Assembly (NCBI RefSeq): GCF_014203015.1
Contig: NZ_JACHIB010000007.1
Location: forward strand, 125,634-189,633
Direction: 5' to 3'
Length of the DNA: 64,000 nt
Source of the DNA: Castellaniella defragrans
GTDB lineage: Bacteria; Pseudomonadota; Gammaproteobacteria; Burkholderiales; Burkholderiaceae_B
Shown here piece after piece: positions 1 to 8,427 of this stretch (its first letter is position 1; each line of letters begins with the position of its first letter). Under the pieces are notes generated by a model. That model ran no database searches and was not told the DNA's origin. It saw only the letters and a program-made list of their open reading frames with translations. The position numbers and the translations under genes are program-made.

Positions 1-47
1 GCATCGGCGTGGGGCAGGGCATCGCGCTGGCCTTCGAGCGTGTCTGA
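1..47 (+). CDS. Thiolase (acetyl-CoA acyltransferase) family, C-terminal end only
   Basis: The window opens inside a reading frame that ends at a TGA at 45-47. The visible residues IGVGQGIALAFERV match the usual C-terminus of thiolases (acetyl-CoA acetyltransferase and beta-ketoadipyl-CoA thiolase), where a conserved Cys-containing loop just before this stretch carries the second catalytic cysteine. Only 14 residues are visible, so the substrate cannot be judged and the family call rests on this tail motif alone. The next gene starts 136 bp downstream with its own ribosome binding site. Confidence 0.55.
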   Translation, partial: IGVGQGIALAFERV

Positions 48-183
48 ACAGGAGAGCCCCGGCATGACGCAAGAAATGCTGCTTTAGGAACGCGCCTTCT
101 TCCCGGCGTGGCCGTGCCGCGCCGGGCCTGCCGCATCCGATCGCATCCGATAACGACATCATCCCAATCACGAGGAGACAACC

Positions 184-1440
184 ATGCATTCATATCGAGA
201 CGGCGCGCACGCGCCCTGGCAGATCGCCATTGGCGCCTGCCTGGCCCTGATCGTGGGCAACGGTCCCGTCATGCAGTTCACCTTCGGGGTCCTGATCATT
301 CCCCTGAGCGAGGCGCTGGGGACCGATCGCGGCAGCATCTCCACCGCGCTGCTGGTCGGGCTGGTGACGACCGGCGTGGCGACGCCGTGGATCGGGCGCC
401 TGATGGACCGCCATGGCGTGCGGCGAGTGGGCTCCTTCTGCATCCTGGCATTCGCGCTGCTGATGGCGGCCTGCGGATGGCTCGCCCACTCGGTGGCCAC
501 CCTGATCCTGCTCTATTTCCTGGCGGGGGTGTTCGCCGCCGGGCAGACGCCGCTGGCCTACAGCAAGGCGATTACCGCCGCGTTCGACCGGCAGCGCGGC
601 CTGGCGCTGGGCGTGGCGGCGGCCGGGGTCGGCCTCGGGACGATGCTCATGCCCATGGTGGCCCAGTGGCTGCTCAATCAGTTTGGCTGGCGGGGCGCCT
701 ATGTGGGATTGGGGGCGATCACCGCCCTGATCGCCCTGCCGGCGTTCCGGCTGATGGTCGTGCCGCGGGCGGGAAGCGGCGCGGCCTGCGTGTCGGCGGT
801 GTCGGCGCAGGCGGATGCGGCCGAAGCGGCGGCCCTGCCCGGCTGGTCCGCCCGGCAGGCGCGTTCGAGCGGCATCTTCTGGACGATGGCGGGCGCCTTC
901 TTCCTGGTGGCCCTGGCGGTGTCCGGCACCATCGCCCATATCGTGCCCCTGCTGGTGGACCGCGGCGTGTCGCCGCAGGCCGCCGCGACGGCGATCAGCA
1001 CGGCGGGCCTGTCCCTGCTCGTCGGCCGGATATTCGCCGGATGGATGCTGGACCGCTGCCCGGCGCCCCATGTGGCGATCCTGTTCTTTTGCCTGCCCCT
1101 GGCCGGCCAGGCGCTCCTGCTGCTGGACCATGGCGCGTCTGCCGGCCTGATGGCGGCCGTCTTGATCGGGCTGGGGCTGGGGGCCGAAATCGACCTGATC
1201 GCCTTCATGCAGTCGCGCTACTTCGGCCGGCGGGCATTCGGTGAGATCTACGGCTATTTCTTCGCGATCTTCATGTTCGCTTCCGGGTTCGGCCCCTTTC
1301 TCATGGGACAGGCCTTCCGCGTCAGCGGCAGCTACGAGCCCTTTTTGCTGGTCTCGATGGCGGGGCTCGCGGTCGCGTGCCTGCTGATGGTGATGCTGAG
1401 CCGGCGGCCGGAGCGGGTGGCGTCCGTGGACATGGCCTGA
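184..1440 (+). CDS. MFS transporter (probable organic-acid/metabolite carrier)
   Basis: This 418-residue protein has the length and hydrophobic pattern of a 12-helix major facilitator superfamily carrier in the inner membrane. After the second helix it has GRLMDRHGVRRVG, the MFS motif A loop (G-x3-D-R-x-G-R-R). A related loop, GRIFAGWMLDR, follows the seventh helix. The central loop around residues 200-230 is hydrophilic and Ala-rich, as expected between the two six-helix halves. A GAGGAGA ribosome binding site lies 6 bp before the ATG. The gene follows a thiolase, and convergent to it is a secreted sugar dehydrogenase, so the substrate is not fixed by context. Related carriers in this order often move carboxylates, but that is only family knowledge. 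Confidence 0.85.
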   Translation: MHSYRDGAHAPWQIAIGACLALIVGNGPVMQFTFGVLIIPLSEALGTDRGSISTALLVGLVTTGVATPWIGRLMDRHGVRRVGSFCILAFALLMAACGWLAHSVATLILLYFLAGVFAAGQTPLAYSKAITAAFDRQRGLALGVAAAGVGLGTMLMPMVAQWLLNQFGWRGAYVGLGAITALIALPAFRLMVVPRAGSGAACVSAVSAQADAAEAAALPGWSARQARSSGIFWTMAGAFFLVALAVSGTIAHIVPLLVDRGVSPQAAATAISTAGLSLLVGRIFAGWMLDRCPAPHVAILFFCLPLAGQALLLLDHGASAGLMAAVLIGLGLGAEIDLIAFMQSRYFGRRAFGEIYGYFFAIFMFASGFGPFLMGQAFRVSGSYEPFLLVSMAGLAVACLLMVMLSRRPERVASVDMA

Positions 1441-1464
1441 ACCACCGGCCCCGCGCGCGCTGCC

Positions 1465-1484
1465 CCGGATCCGCGCGGATCCGG
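1465..1484. terminator. Perfect 20-bp palindrome between convergent genes
   Basis: CCGGATCC-GCGC-GGATCCGG forms a perfect 8-bp stem with a GCGC centre that is itself self-complementary. It lies 25 bp after the MFS stop and 23 bp before the stop of the convergent sugar dehydrogenase gene. The position suits a bidirectional transcription stop, but no T-run follows on either strand, so rho-independent termination is only possible, not shown. Confidence 0.35.
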
Positions 1485-1506
1485 CGGCGTCCGGGGCGGC
1501 GCCCGT

Positions 1507-2760
1507 TCACTTCGCCGTGAGCCGCAGCAAGCCCGCGCCGGAGCCGTCCTCGATCAGCCAGACCGCGCCGTCGGCGGCTACCGCCACGTCGCGGATGCGC
1601 CGGTCCAGCGACCAGCGGTCCGCCTGGCGGGGGATGCCGTCCTTGCCGAACGCCACCCGTACCAGGCCTTCGGCGCGCAGGCCGCCGATCAGGGCCGAGC
1701 CCTGCCAGGCGGGGAATGCCGTCCCCCGGTAGAACGCCAGGCCGGCCGGGGCGATCACCGGGGTCCAGTAGAGGCTGGGCGCGTCGAATTCGGGGCGGGT
1801 GGCGTGCCGGGGGATGGGCCAGCCGCTGTACTGGTCGCCGTTCGAGACTTCCGGCCAGCCGTAGTTGCCGCCGGGCCGGATGCGGTTCAGCTCGTCGCCG
1901 CCGCGCGGCCCCATTTCGTGTTCCCAGAGCGTGCCGTCGGGCGCGAAGGCCAGGCCGTAGGCGTTGCGGTGGCCCGTGCTCCAGGTCAGTGCGCGGATGC
2001 CGGCCTGCTCCGCCATGGGGTTGTCCGGCGGCGCGGAGCCGTCCGGGTTCAGGCGCAGGATCTTGCCCCGCGCGGCCTCGGGGTCCTGGGCGGTGTCGGG
2101 CTCCATCCGGTCGCCGACGGTCAGGAAGAGATGGCGGCCGTCGGGCGAGAAGGCGATGATGCCGCCGGGCTGGCCGCCCCGGCTGGCGGGCCGCTGGCGC
2201 CACAGGGTCGTCAGCTCGCTCAGCCGCGCGCGGCCGCCGGATTCGTCCAGCCGGGCGCGGGCCAGGATCAGCGCGCCGCCGCCCTTTTCGGGCGCCACGC
2301 GGGTGAAATAGAGCAGGCGGTCGCGGGTGAAGTCCGGCGAGGGGGCCACGTCCAGCATGCCGTTCTGGCCCCGGTCGTAGGCCGCCGGCACGCCGTCGAT
2401 GGCGGTTTTGGCGCCGGCCTGCGTGACGAGGAACATGCGGCCGGCCTTTTCGGTGAGGACCAGGCGCCCGTCGGGCAGGAAGGCGATCGCCCAGGGGCGG
2501 TCGAAGGCGGCGATCCGCCGGACCGCGAACGGGGCGTCGGCCTGCGCCGGCAGGGGGCCGGCGTTTTGCGCGGCGGCGTTTTCCGGGGCGGCATTTTCCG
2601 GGGCGGCGCTTTTGGAGGCGGCCTGGTCCGGGGATGCGCTTTCCGGAGCCGTGCCGCGGAGGCCGGCGCCCTGCGGCGCGGCGCAGCGTGCGGCGGGCGC
2701 CGCCGCGGCCAGCAGCGCGGCCAGCGCGAGCGCGGCGGGGAGGGCGGAAAAACGTGTCAT
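1507..2760 (-). CDS. Secreted PQQ-dependent aldose sugar dehydrogenase-like protein
   Basis: The protein has about 417 residues. A signal peptide ([17 protein letters not shown]...) is followed by an Ala/Pro/Glu-rich linker to about residue 75 and then a six-bladed beta-propeller of the soluble glucose/aldose dehydrogenase family (YliI type). Typical family phrases are visible: [48 protein letters not shown] and [18 protein letters not shown]. Members oxidise aldoses in the periplasm with pyrroloquinoline quinone, passing electrons to the respiratory chain. The ATG at 2760 is preferred because AAAGG lies 7 bp upstream; an ATG two codons earlier (2766) is the alternative. Whether this strain makes PQQ is not visible here. 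Confidence 0.85.
   Translation of the reverse strand: MTRFSALPAALALAALLAAAAPAARCAAPQGAGLRGTAPESASPDQAASKSAAPENAAPENAAAQNAGPLPAQADAPFAVRRIAAFDRPWAIAFLPDGRLVLTEKAGRMFLVTQAGAKTAIDGVPAAYDRGQNGMLDVAPSPDFTRDRLLYFTRVAPEKGGGALILARARLDESGGRARLSELTTLWRQRPASRGGQPGGIIAFSPDGRHLFLTVGDRMEPDTAQDPEAARGKILRLNPDGSAPPDNPMAEQAGIRALTWSTGHRNAYGLAFAPDGTLWEHEMGPRGGDELNRIRPGGNYGWPEVSNGDQYSGWPIPRHATRPEFDAPSLYWTPVIAPAGLAFYRGTAFPAWQGSALIGGLRAEGLVRVAFGKDGIPRQADRWSLDRRIRDVAVAADGAVWLIEDGSGAGLLRLTAK
2578..2622 (-). repeat. 15-bp in-frame tandem repeat in sugar dehydrogenase linker
   Basis: Two adjacent 15-bp units (2578-2592 and 2593-2607) differ at one base, and a third degenerate unit follows to 2622. The unit is exactly five codons and adds an AAPEN-type pentapeptide to the linker between signal peptide and propeller, so copy number could change without a frameshift. 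Confidence 0.7.
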
Positions 2761-2923
2761 GTGCATGCCTTTCGGGGGGCGTCCGGCCGGGTGTCCATTC
2801 CAGTTTTATAGTCGGCGCGCGGGCCGGCATCAAGAGGCCGCGCCGGGGGCCGTCGGGGGGCTATACTCGATTGAACGGACGGCATCCCGTCCCCTTCCCC
2901 TTTCAATCCACCGGTTCCGAACG

Positions 2924-4384
2924 ATGACGACTTCCGCGATGACGACCCCTGCCTATCCCGATACCCGGCTCCTGATCGACAACCAATGGGTCGATGCGGC
3001 CGACGGCCGGACGCTCGACGTGCTCAATCCGGCCACCGGCCAGGTAATCGGCCGGGTGGCCCACGCCGGCATCCCCGACCTGGACCGCGCGCTGGCCGCC
3101 GCCCAGCGGGGCTTCGAGACCTGGCGCGACACCTCGGCGCACGACCGCGCCGCCGTGATGCGGCGCGCGGCCGGCCTGCTGCGCGAGCGCGCGGAGGACG
3201 TCGCCCGCCTGCTGACCCTGGAGCAGGGCAAGCCGCTCGCCGAGGCGCGGGCCGAGACCCTGGCCGGCGCCACGATCATCGAATGGTTCGCCGACGAGGC
3301 GCTGCGGGTGTACGGCCGCATTGTGCCGTCGCGCAATCTCTCGGCCCTGCAGCTGGTCATCAAGGAGCCCGTGGGACCGGTGGCCGCCTTCACGCCCTGG
3401 AATTTCCCCATCAACCAGGTGGTGCGCAAGCTGGCCGCCGCGCTGGCGACCGGCTGCTCCTTCCTGTGCAAGGCGCCGGAGGAAACCCCGGCCTCGCCGG
3501 CCGCGCTGCTGCAGGCCTTCGTGGACGCCGGCCTGCCGCCCGGCGTGGTGGGCCTGGTGTACGGCAACCCGGCGGAAATCTCCGGCTACCTGATCCCGCA
3601 TCCGGTCATCCGCAAGGTCACCTTCACCGGCTCCACGCCGGTCGGCAAGCAGCTGGCCGCGCTGGCGGGCGCCCACATGAAGCGGGTTTCCATGGAACTG
3701 GGCGGCCATGCGCCGGTGATCGTCGCCGAGGACGCCGACGTCGAGCTGGCGGTCAAGATCTCCGCCGCCAGCAAGTTCCGCAACGCCGGGCAGGTCTGCA
3801 TCTCGCCCACGCGCTTCCTGGTGCACAGCAGCCTGGTCGATGAATTCACCCGCGCCTTCGTGCGCCGCGCCGAGTCCCTCAAGCTGGGCGACGGCCTGGC
3901 CGAAGGCACCACCCTCGGGCCGCTGGCCAATGCGCGCCGCATCGCCGCCATGGACAAGGTGGTCGAGGACGCCCGCCGGCGCGGCGCCGAGGTCCTGACG
4001 GGCGGCGCGCGCGTCGGCGAGGCGGGCAATTTCTTCGCCCCGACCATCATCGCCGGGCTCACCACCGAGGCCGACCTGTTCAACAACGAGCCTTTCGGCC
4101 CGGTGGCGGGCATCCGCGCCTTCGACCGCCTGGACGAGGCCATCGCCGAGGCCAACCGCCTGTCCTACGGCCTGGCCGCCTATGCCTTCACCCGTTCGCT
4201 GCGCAACGCGCAGCAACTGATGAGCCGGGTCGAGGCCGGCATGCTGTGGATCAACCAGCCGGCCACGCCCTCGGCCGAGCTGCCCTTCGGCGGGGTCAAG
4301 GATTCGGGTTACGGCACGGAAGGCGGCCCCGAGGCGCTGGAGGCCTACCTGAACACCAAGGCGGTGTCGGCGGTGGGGGTCTGA
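2924..4384 (+). CDS. NAD(P)-dependent aldehyde dehydrogenase, succinate-semialdehyde type
   Basis: A 486-residue aldehyde dehydrogenase, the usual length for GabD-type succinate-semialdehyde dehydrogenases. It has the cofactor-binding TPWNFPINQ and [10 protein letters not shown] motifs, the general base Glu258 in MELGGHAP, and the nucleophile Cys292 in [11 protein letters not shown]. The C-terminal [15 protein letters not shown] segment is also typical. The frame is open far upstream, but family length and alignment favour the ATG at 2924; another in-frame ATG lies at 2939, and neither has a strong ribosome binding site. The gene stands alone between convergent neighbours. It could serve GABA or another semialdehyde route, and the exact aldehyde is unproven. 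Confidence 0.85.
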   Translation: MTTSAMTTPAYPDTRLLIDNQWVDAADGRTLDVLNPATGQVIGRVAHAGIPDLDRALAAAQRGFETWRDTSAHDRAAVMRRAAGLLRERAEDVARLLTLEQGKPLAEARAETLAGATIIEWFADEALRVYGRIVPSRNLSALQLVIKEPVGPVAAFTPWNFPINQVVRKLAAALATGCSFLCKAPEETPASPAALLQAFVDAGLPPGVVGLVYGNPAEISGYLIPHPVIRKVTFTGSTPVGKQLAALAGAHMKRVSMELGGHAPVIVAEDADVELAVKISAASKFRNAGQVCISPTRFLVHSSLVDEFTRAFVRRAESLKLGDGLAEGTTLGPLANARRIAAMDKVVEDARRRGAEVLTGGARVGEAGNFFAPTIIAGLTTEADLFNNEPFGPVAGIRAFDRLDEAIAEANRLSYGLAAYAFTRSLRNAQQLMSRVEAGMLWINQPATPSAELPFGGVKDSGYGTEGGPEALEAYLNTKAVSAVGV

Positions 4385-4494
4385 GGCCTTGCCCGGCGCG
4401 GGCCGGGCGCGCTTCGGCCGCCGGGCCGCGCGCACGGCGGGCCGTGCGGACAGCGGACCGCGCGGTCGTCGCCCGGGTCGCCCGATCCAGGAAT

Positions 4495-5157
4495 TCAGCG
4501 CTTTTCGAGGGTCTTGAGCACGGGGGACTGTTCGAGCTGCTGCGTCAGGGCGTGGCCCCAGGCCGCGTAGCCGGCCCGGTTGAAGTGCACGCCGTCCACC
4601 GTGGTCCAGGCGCCGGGCCTGGACAGCTTCAGCGAGTCGATGTAGCCGCAGGGGGCCACGTTGCCGGCGAGGAACGCCGAGACGAGCTTCACGCGGGCGT
4701 CGGTCTTGCCGTACTTGCCGCCGTCCTGGCCCCAGGCCGGACCGATCCACAGGCAGGCGGTGCCGGTGGCCGACACGGCCTTGGTCAGGGCGCTGACCTG
4801 CTGCCAGGCCCAGGCCTTGGGGAAGCTGGGCTTCGGGTACGAGGCCAGGGTGTCGCCCATGACGATGAGCAGCAGCCGCGGCTTCTCGCGGGCCAGCAGG
4901 GTCTGGATGGAAGGGATCTCGGCGCCGGCCGCGAGGATTTTCACCGGCCCCTTGCCGACGCGTTCGGCCGCCCCGCAGGTGCTCTTGACGGGCGCCAGCC
5001 AGTCGCTCGGCTCGGTACCGCAGGCCCCCACGGTGTGGACCCTGGCGCCCTTGCCTTCCAGCCCCATGTGCAGCGAGTCGATGAGATTGCCCGCGCTGAT
5101 CAGATGGCTGTCGCCGATGACGAGGATGGACAGGCCGGCGAGGAGGGTGGTCACCAT
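4495..5157 (-). CDS. SGNH/GDSL-family hydrolase
   Basis: A 220-residue protein of the SGNH hydrolase superfamily (esterases, lipases and carbohydrate acetylesterases). Block I is VIGDSHLISAGN with the likely nucleophile Ser17. LLIVMGDT resembles blocks II/III, and the Asp-His pair of block V is DGVHFN with Asp188 and His191. The N-terminus is short and hydrophobic and continues straight into the GDS strand, so export is uncertain. The start at 5157 is chosen because AAGGAA lies just upstream and the catalytic block follows at the family's usual distance. Longer upstream reading into repetitive DNA is not believed. The substrate is unknown. Confidence 0.75.
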   Translation of the reverse strand: MVTTLLAGLSILVIGDSHLISAGNLIDSLHMGLEGKGARVHTVGACGTEPSDWLAPVKSTCGAAERVGKGPVKILAAGAEIPSIQTLLAREKPRLLLIVMGDTLASYPKPSFPKAWAWQQVSALTKAVSATGTACLWIGPAWGQDGGKYGKTDARVKLVSAFLAGNVAPCGYIDSLKLSRPGAWTTVDGVHFNRAGYAAWGHALTQQLEQSPVLKTLEKR

Positions 5158-5286
5158 GTCGGGATTTCCTTCGGAGTGAGTCTGCCCGCCCGGGGAGGCG
5201 CGTCTGCGCGGACGAGCGGGCGAGGAGGGCCGCCTGCGGCCGGCCTTGCGGAACCGCTGGCTCGCATTATGGCGCCGATCCCGGCC

Positions 5287-5393
5287 GGCCGCCAGACCAC
5301 CGGCCACCAGAACGCGGACCGCCGGACCACCGGCCGCCAGACCACCGGCCACCAGAACGCGGACCTCCAGAACGCGGACCGCCGGACCACCGG
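5287..5393. repeat. Mosaic direct repeats (34 bp at 45-bp period; 27 bp at 60-bp period)
   Basis: A 34-bp sequence at 5287-5320 recurs exactly at 5332-5365, and a 27-bp sequence at 5307-5333 recurs exactly at 5367-5393. All are built from CCACCGG, CCAGA and ACGCGGACC blocks. The tract lies in the 280-bp gap between the SGNH hydrolase start and the end of the IclR gene. No other feature is seen there. Confidence 0.8.
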
Positions 5394-5437
5394 ACCACCG
5401 GACCACCAGAACGCCGCGCGTGCGCGCAGCGGGCCGC

Positions 5438-6298
5438 TCAGGCGTCTTCGTCGGCCCCCAGGCGGCGCGACAGGCGCGCGCAGATGTCGGCCTGGATGCG
5501 CTTGACGTCTTCGATGGAAGGGGCGGCGGCCGCGTCGATGCGCGCGATGTAGGGCACGTTGACGGCGGCCACCACCTTGCGGTTCAGGCCGTACACGGGG
5601 AAGGCGATGTTGGTGACGCCCTGGATCTGCTTGCTGGGCATCAGCGAGCAGCCCGCGCGCCGCACGTCGGCGAGCAGGGACAGCAGGTGGCCGGGGTCCA
5701 TGTCGAGCTCGCCATCGACCTTGATGTGGTTGCGCAGCATGCGGGCGCGGCCGATCTCGTCCTGGTAGGCCAGCAGGATGTGCCCCGAGGAGGTGTCCGT
5801 CAGCCCCATGAACGCGCCGGTCTTCAGCCCGAAGGACCAGCGCTCGGGGCTGTCGACCTGGGCGACGACCACGCTGCAGCCGCGTTCGTACACGGCCAGG
5901 TGGCAGGACTGGCGCGCCCGTTGCGCCAGTTCGTCGAGCAGCGGCAGCGCCGTCTGGATCATGCGCTTGAGGGGCGGCTGGCGGTGCGCCAGGCAGAACA
6001 TCTTCAGCGTGAGCGTGTAGCGGTCGCCGGCGTCGGACTGGATGTAGCCGCGCCGGTGCAATGCCACCACCATGCGGAAGATCTGGCTGACGTTGCGGTT
6101 CAGGGCGTCGGCCAGCTCCTTCAGCGTGCAGCCTTCTTCCGTCCTGCTGAGGACTTCCAGGATGTCCAGCCCCTTGTCCAGGGCGGGCGCGCTGTAGCGC
6201 AGGCTTGCGCCGGCGGGGGCCGGATCGTCCGGCGGATCGGTCGTGTCCATTGGAGGCGTCGTTCCCGGTTGAACAGGGGGCCGCCGCATGGCCTTCAT
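5438..6298 (-). CDS. IclR-family transcriptional regulator
   Basis: A 286-residue regulator. An N-terminal winged helix-turn-helix at about residues 35-95 (ALDKGLDILEVLSRTEEGCT, then LKELADALNRNVSQIFRMV) precedes the C-terminal IclR effector-binding domain, with phrases such as RQSCHLAVYERG and GVTNIAFPVYGLNRKVVAAV. IclR proteins bind small aromatic or sugar acids in the C-terminal domain and repress or activate adjacent catabolic genes. The start at 6298 has AGGAA 6 bp upstream; an in-frame ATG at 6250 is a shorter alternative. The gene is divergent from the SDR/FAH pair starting at 6711, which is its most likely target. A 14-bp tandem repeat fills its leader. Confidence 0.88.
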   Translation of the reverse strand: MKAMRRPPVQPGTTPPMDTTDPPDDPAPAGASLRYSAPALDKGLDILEVLSRTEEGCTLKELADALNRNVSQIFRMVVALHRRGYIQSDAGDRYTLTLKMFCLAHRQPPLKRMIQTALPLLDELAQRARQSCHLAVYERGCSVVVAQVDSPERWSFGLKTGAFMGLTDTSSGHILLAYQDEIGRARMLRNHIKVDGELDMDPGHLLSLLADVRRAGCSLMPSKQIQGVTNIAFPVYGLNRKVVAAVNVPYIARIDAAAAPSIEDVKRIQADICARLSRRLGADEDA

Positions 6299-6710
6299 GC
6301 GGCGTTCCTGGCGGCAGCCGTATCGGTCATCGGCAAGCGGTCATCGGCAAGCGGTCATCGGCAAGCGGTCATCGGCAAGCGGTCATCGGCAAGCGGTCAT
6401 CGGCAAGCAGTCATCGGCAAGCGGTCATCTTGTTTTACCAGAAAAATTATAAGTTCATATAGAAAACAAGAAACGTCATTTAACGTCATTTTTCCTGAAA
6501 ATTTACGTTTTATAGGGTAAACACCGAACGGAAAACAGCGTGATCTCGTTGTCAACAAACGGCCCATCGATGAACATAGAGTCTCATTCAAATAAGAAAT
6601 CCATTTTCATAAGAGGAAATGGGTTCCGCCTCTCACCACTCACCGAGCCGGCCGCCCGATCCAGGGACGTGCCTGGGGCCGTCCGGTTCGCACGACAAGG
6701 AGCATGAACA
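6299..6710. other. 412-bp divergent intergenic region
   Basis: It separates the IclR gene from the SDR gene. The left third is a 14-bp tandem repeat (6324-6429). The rest, to about 6620, is strikingly A+T-rich for this genome and holds the likely divergent promoters. Two tandem AACGTCATTT decamers lie at 6472-6481 and 6482-6491, and a short palindrome, TTGTCAACAA, is at about 6549-6558. A ribosome binding site (AAGGAG) precedes the SDR ATG. No reading frame here looks coding. Confidence 0.6.
6324..6429. repeat. 14-bp tandem repeat, about 7.5 copies
   Basis: The unit CGGTCATCGGCAAG is repeated head to tail at 6324, 6338, 6352, 6366, 6380 and 6394. A seventh copy at 6408 has one change (CAGTCATC...), and a partial eighth ends at 6429. 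The array begins 26 bp upstream of the proposed IclR start codon and abuts A+T-rich promoter-like DNA, so it lies in the promoter or leader of that gene. Confidence 0.95.
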
Positions 6711-7457
6711 ATGGCAGCTCGTCTTTCCGGAAAAACCGCCCTCGTCACCGCGGCGGGCAATGGCATCGGCAAGGCCACGGCGCAGCGCTTCCTGGGCGAG
6801 GGCGCCCGCGTCATCGCCACCGACATCGACGAAGATGCGCTGCGCGCGCTGGCCGGCTGCGAGACGCGCAGGCTCGACGTCACGGATCCGGCGGCCATCG
6901 CCGCGCTGGTGGCCGAAGTCGGCCCGGTCGACGTGCTCTTCAACTGCGCCGGCTACGTGGACAGCGGCTCCATCCTCGAATGCAGCCGCGCGGCCTGGGA
7001 TTTCTCGTTCGGGCTGAACGTCACGTCCATGTATGAAATGTGCCGCGCCGTGCTGCCGGGCATGCTCGACAAGGGCGCGGGCTCCATCGTCAACGTCTCG
7101 TCGGTCGCCTCCAGCGTCAAGGGGGTGCCCAACCGCTTCGTGTACGGCACGACCAAGGCGGCGGTCATCGGCCTGAGCAAGGCCATCGCGGCCGACTTCG
7201 TGGGCCGCGGCATCCGCTGCAACGCCATCTGCCCGGGCACGGTCGAATCGCCGTCGCTGCGCGCGCGCATGCGGGCCCAGGCGCAGGCGCAGACCGCCTC
7301 CCTCGACCAGGTGCGCGACGCCTTCGTGGCGCGCCAGCCCATCGGCCGCCTGGGCACCCCCGAGGAAATCGCCGCGCTGGCCGTCCATCTGGCCGGCGAC
7401 GAATCCGGCTACACGACCGGTACCATCCACATCATCGACGGCGGCTGGACCAACTGA
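6711..7457 (+). CDS. SDR oxidoreductase, probable 2-keto-3-deoxy-L-fuconate/sugar-acid dehydrogenase
   Basis: A 248-residue classical short-chain dehydrogenase. The Rossmann glycine motif TAAGNGIG is at the N-terminus and D-I-D (residues 44-46) suggests NAD preference. The structural NCAG, the catalytic serine in NVSSVAS and the YGTTK (Y-x3-K) pair are all present, as is the late PIGRLGTPEEIA helix. It sits 25 bp before an FAH-family hydrolase, and opposite an L-fuconate dehydratase. That arrangement matches the non-phosphorylating L-fucose route, where an SDR oxidises 2-keto-3-deoxy-L-fuconate to the 2,4-diketo acid. The assignment is by context and family resemblance; an L-rhamnonate analogue is possible. 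AAGGAG precedes the ATG. Confidence 0.8.
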   Translation: MAARLSGKTALVTAAGNGIGKATAQRFLGEGARVIATDIDEDALRALAGCETRRLDVTDPAAIAALVAEVGPVDVLFNCAGYVDSGSILECSRAAWDFSFGLNVTSMYEMCRAVLPGMLDKGAGSIVNVSSVASSVKGVPNRFVYGTTKAAVIGLSKAIAADFVGRGIRCNAICPGTVESPSLRARMRAQAQAQTASLDQVRDAFVARQPIGRLGTPEEIAALAVHLAGDESGYTTGTIHIIDGGWTN

Positions 7458-7482
7458 CCCCGTCCGTTCCAGGAGAATACGA

Positions 7483-8340
7483 ATGAAACTGTTGCGCCAC
7501 GGCCCGGTGGGCCAGGAAAAGCCGGCCCTGGTCGATGCCCGGGGCCGCATCCGCGATCTGTCTCCCGTCATCGACGACATCACGGCCGAGACCTTGCGGC
7601 CCGCCGCGCTGGCCGCCCTGCGGGCGGTCGATCCGGCATCGCTGCCGCTGGTCGAGGCCCCGGGCCGGATCGGCGTGCCGTTCCGCGGCCCGGGCAAGTT
7701 CCTCTGCGTGGGCCTGAACTACAGCGACCACGCCGCCGAGACCGGCGCCGAGGTGCCCGCGGAGCCTGTGCTGTTCAACAAGTGGTCGCGCCCCTCGGGG
7801 GCCAACGATCCCATCGTCCTGCCCCAGGGCTCGGTCAAGACCGACTGGGAAGTCGAGCTGGGCGTGGTGATCGGCAGCAAGGCGCGCTACGTGTCCAAGG
7901 GGGATGCGCTGTCGCACGTGGCCGGCTACTGCGTCATCAACGACGTGTCCGAGCGCGAATACCAGCTGGAGCGCGGCGGCACCTGGGACAAGGGCAAGGG
8001 CTGCGACACCTTCGGGCCCGTGGGCCCCTGGCTGGTGACGGCCGACGAGATCGCCGACCCGCAGAACCTGGCCATGTGGCTGGAAGTCAACGGCCGGCGC
8101 TACCAGGACGGCAACAGCCGCACCATGATCTTCGACGTGGCCGCGCTGGTGCATTACATCAGCCGCTTCACCACCCTGTACCCGGGCGACATCATCTCCA
8201 CCGGCACGCCGCCGGGGGTGGGCCTGGGGCAGAAGCCGCCGGTCTACCTGAAGGCGGGCGACACGGTGCGGCTGGGCATCGAAGGCCTGGGCGAGCAGCG
8301 CCAGCAGGTGCTGGCCTGGGATGCGGCGCTGCTCGACTGA
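7483..8340 (+). CDS. FAH-family hydrolase, probable 2,4-diketo-3-deoxy-L-fuconate hydrolase
   Basis: A 285-residue protein with a short N-terminal region and a C-terminal fumarylacetoacetate hydrolase fold. It has KFLCVGLNYSDHAAETGAE, the metal-binding acidic residues in DWEVELGVVIG, and the downstream VINDVSEREYQLERGGTW. This is the form often annotated as ureidoglycolate lyase. Next to a sugar-acid SDR, and with an L-fuconate dehydratase convergent to it, the better role is hydrolytic cleavage of a 2,4-diketo-3-deoxy sugar acid to pyruvate plus lactate or glycolate. AGGAGA lies 8 bp upstream and only 25 bp separate it from the SDR, so the two are probably co-transcribed. Confidence 0.82.
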   Translation: MKLLRHGPVGQEKPALVDARGRIRDLSPVIDDITAETLRPAALAALRAVDPASLPLVEAPGRIGVPFRGPGKFLCVGLNYSDHAAETGAEVPAEPVLFNKWSRPSGANDPIVLPQGSVKTDWEVELGVVIGSKARYVSKGDALSHVAGYCVINDVSEREYQLERGGTWDKGKGCDTFGPVGPWLVTADEIADPQNLAMWLEVNGRRYQDGNSRTMIFDVAALVHYISRFTTLYPGDIISTGTPPGVGLGQKPPVYLKAGDTVRLGIEGLGEQRQQVLAWDAALLD

Positions 8341-8427
8341 GCGGTCCGCCGGCGATCGCGGGGCCGGTCCCGCCGATCCCGCCGGGGCCGGGCGGGCCGG
8401 CGGCGCCAGTGCGGCTCACGGCCCGGC

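Noticed and set aside
6324-6429. CRISPR array
   Set aside because: Repeats are 14 bp and contiguous with no spacers, and no cas genes are near.
5246-6520. Repeat-containing plus-strand frame of 424 codons
   Set aside because: It is the complement of the IclR gene plus tandem repeats, with no start signal or family resemblance.
7483-8340. Ureidoglycolate lyase of purine breakdown
   Set aside because: No allantoin or ureide genes are nearby. The sugar-acid neighbours give a better role for this FAH-family protein.
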